A stretch of DNA of 6,424 nt. Source: CAYRZF01 sp964428805 (GTDB lineage Bacteria; Methylomirabilota; Methylomirabilia; Rokubacteriales; CSP1-6). A program made the translations under genes and the position numbers. The number at the start of each line of letters is the position of its first letter. Within the stretch, counting starts at the first letter, position 1. Positions 5,805 to 6,424 of this stretch are shown here, one piece after another. The notes below the pieces were generated by a model that saw nothing but the letters and a program-made list of their open reading frames with translations, had not been told where the DNA came from and made no database searches. The DNA is taken from assembly GCA_964428805.1 (NCBI GenBank), contig CAYRZF010000103.1, positions 1 to 6,424 of the forward strand, written 5' to 3'.

Positions 5805-5920
5805 GTGCTCCTCCTATCGGCTCGAGAATGATCAATCGACCGCCTTGACACCGCTGAACTCCTCTCACCTCCCCTCCTAACCGATTCCTGGCCATACCGT
5901 AACCCGTGAGCCATTGGGTG

Positions 5921-5952
5921 ATTGTCACGTGATCGTCAAATCTTCGTGACGG
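5921..5952 (-). promoter_or_regulatory. Operator upstream of the Met-rich gene, copy 2 of the shared element
   Basis: Read on the - strand it is CCGT, CACGAA, G, ATTTGAC, GAT, CACGTGACA, AT. It matches the msrP copy at 26/32 positions, in the same orientation relative to its gene. TGAC repeats again lie 11 bases apart, and the CACGTG core is kept. Its proximal end is 116 bases before the start codon at 5804. I see no clear -10; TTACGG (5902-5897) is the nearest weak candidate. Confidence 0.6.
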
Positions 5953-6012
5953 CTCGAAACGCGGCGTGTCCGTGCGTCGATGCGGGAGGAGATTGGTGAT
6001 CCGAAGGTCGGC

Positions 6013-6050
6013 TTGGGGTCAAACCCAAAAGGTTGAGGTCTGACCCTCCC
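6013..6050. repeat. REP-like imperfect palindrome
   Basis: GGGTCA plus AACC (6016-6025), a CAAAA loop, GGTT (6031-6034), a one-sided GAGGTC bulge (6035-6040) and TGACCC (6041-6046) form a 10-pair bulged hairpin. Stems of the form GGGGTCA...TGACCC with a one-sided bulge recall REP elements mobilised by IS200-like (RAYT) transposases. No transposase gene is in the window, and copy number cannot be seen here. Confidence 0.35.
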
Positions 6051-6136
6051 AGTTACTGCTGGCTAAGTATTCGTGATTCCGCAGCGGGATCGCCAGGAGA
6101 AGGCAGGGGGATCAAGCGCAGGGGGTTGTGCCCCGG
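6047..6136. other. Intergenic stretch downstream of the last gene, only a weak hairpin
   Basis: GATTCCGC (6075-6082) pairs with GCGGGATC (6084-6091), with one G-T wobble. Realistically this is a 6-base stem with a GCAGC loop. It lies about 45 bases past the stop of the - strand gene but has no T-run in that direction, so it is at best a weak terminator. Nothing else is recognisable. Confidence 0.3.
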
Positions 6137-6424
6137 CTAGCGCATGTGGCCGGGTGGGACCATTCCCTTCTTGCGTAAGCCGGGAGGGAGGTTACGGTGG
6201 AACTCCCCGGGCGGAAGCTTCGCGAGGACCGGGGGATGAGCTGCCACGATTGCCCAGGGTCCTCCATAGGATTGGGATACATACCAGCGTCCCCCGTAAG
6301 AGTAGTAATAGAGGCTGTCATAGTAGACGATATCGTGCCCCTCCAGGACGTAGACCCCCCATTCAGGCACCCACATAAGGCGAGGCGCAGGGACGACGAC
6401 TGGCGGCGGCGGCACGACGACCAC
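6137..6424 (-). CDS. Tyr/Pro-rich hypothetical protein, 3' part, 5' end beyond the window
   Basis: Ninety-five C-terminal residues are visible, ending at TAG (6139-6137). The GTG at the window edge is the first of several Val codons and is unlikely to be the true start. The visible part runs: a Pro/Val linker (VVVPPPPVVVPAP), then VPEWGVYVLEGHDIVYYDSL and YYYSYGGRWYVSQSYGGPWAIV, then a basic Pro-rich tail (LPPGEFHRNLPPGLRKKG). Similar aromatic, Gly- and Pro-rich proteins of the form YYY-x-GG-x-WY and YGGPW are common as secreted or lipid-anchored hypothetical proteins in GC-rich environmental bacteria. An N-terminal signal or lipobox would be outside the window. No function is assigned. Confidence 0.7.
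   Translation of the reverse strand: MVVVPPPPVVVPAPRLMWVPEWGVYVLEGHDIVYYDSLYYYSYGGRWYVSQSYGGPWAIVAAHPPVLAKLPPGEFHRNLPPGLRKKGMVPPGHMR

Noticed and set aside
5545..5880. 111-codon hydrophobic open frame on the + strand
   Set aside because: It is antisense to the Met-rich gene. Its Phe/Ile/Ser-rich look comes from reverse-complemented Lys/Met codons, and the - strand gene has the signal peptide and ribosome site.
5996..6043. 15-codon GTG frame with GGAGGA upstream
   Set aside because: The ribosome-like sequence is suggestive, but the frame runs into and ends inside the REP-like hairpin and the peptide has no recognisable character. Chance is the simpler explanation.

Overview
The window is GC-rich bacterial DNA of about 6.4 kb. 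It reads as one locus for repairing oxidised methionine, mostly in the cell envelope. The E. coli-type methionine sulfoxide reductases, the Tat-exported molybdoenzyme and the OmpR-type two-component system indicate a Gram-negative-type bacterium. An in-frame UGA that probably encodes selenocysteine means the host should have selenocysteine machinery. A Methylomirabilota/Rokubacteria-like or deltaproteobacterial-grade lineage would fit, but that is a guess.

Layout from left to right. Positions 1-50 are the 3' part of an initiator tRNA, whose anticodon stem is damaged at the window edge, followed by a strong hairpin at 59-85. Positions 86-368 hold no gene. Next come an extended -10 promoter and msrA (395-1048). 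After a 124-base gap with a candidate operator there is a tight operon on the + strand: msrP (1173-2126), an msrQ-thioredoxin fusion read through a UGA (2130-3296), a sensor kinase (3293-4825) and an OmpR-family response regulator (4835-5512). Converging on it from the - strand is a small exported methionine- and lysine-rich protein (5804-5526). Upstream of that gene lie a second copy of the operator and a REP-like hairpin. The window closes with the 3' part of a Tyr/Pro-rich protein gene on the - strand (6424-6137).

How the parts fit. MsrA repairs cytoplasmic methionine sulfoxide. MsrP, fed by the haem membrane protein MsrQ, repairs it in the periplasm. Here MsrQ runs in frame into a seventh membrane segment and a TlpA/DipZ-like thioredoxin domain, whose first active-site cysteine codon is UGA (motif W-T-Y-G-UGA-I-N-C). 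A hairpin resembling a bacterial SECIS element lies just downstream. The small Met-rich protein has 10 Met in about 59 mature residues and resembles in concept the sacrificial oxidant sink MrpX described with YedY/YedZ in Azospira. A 32-base element, 26/32 identical, lies in the same orientation upstream of msrP and of the Met-rich gene. It contains TGAC repeats 11 bases apart, as expected for an OmpR-family regulator. The inferred system is an oxidant-responsive regulon: a two-component switch, a Met-rich sink, its reductase MsrP, and a selenocysteine-containing redox arm tethered to the electron-supplying membrane subunit.
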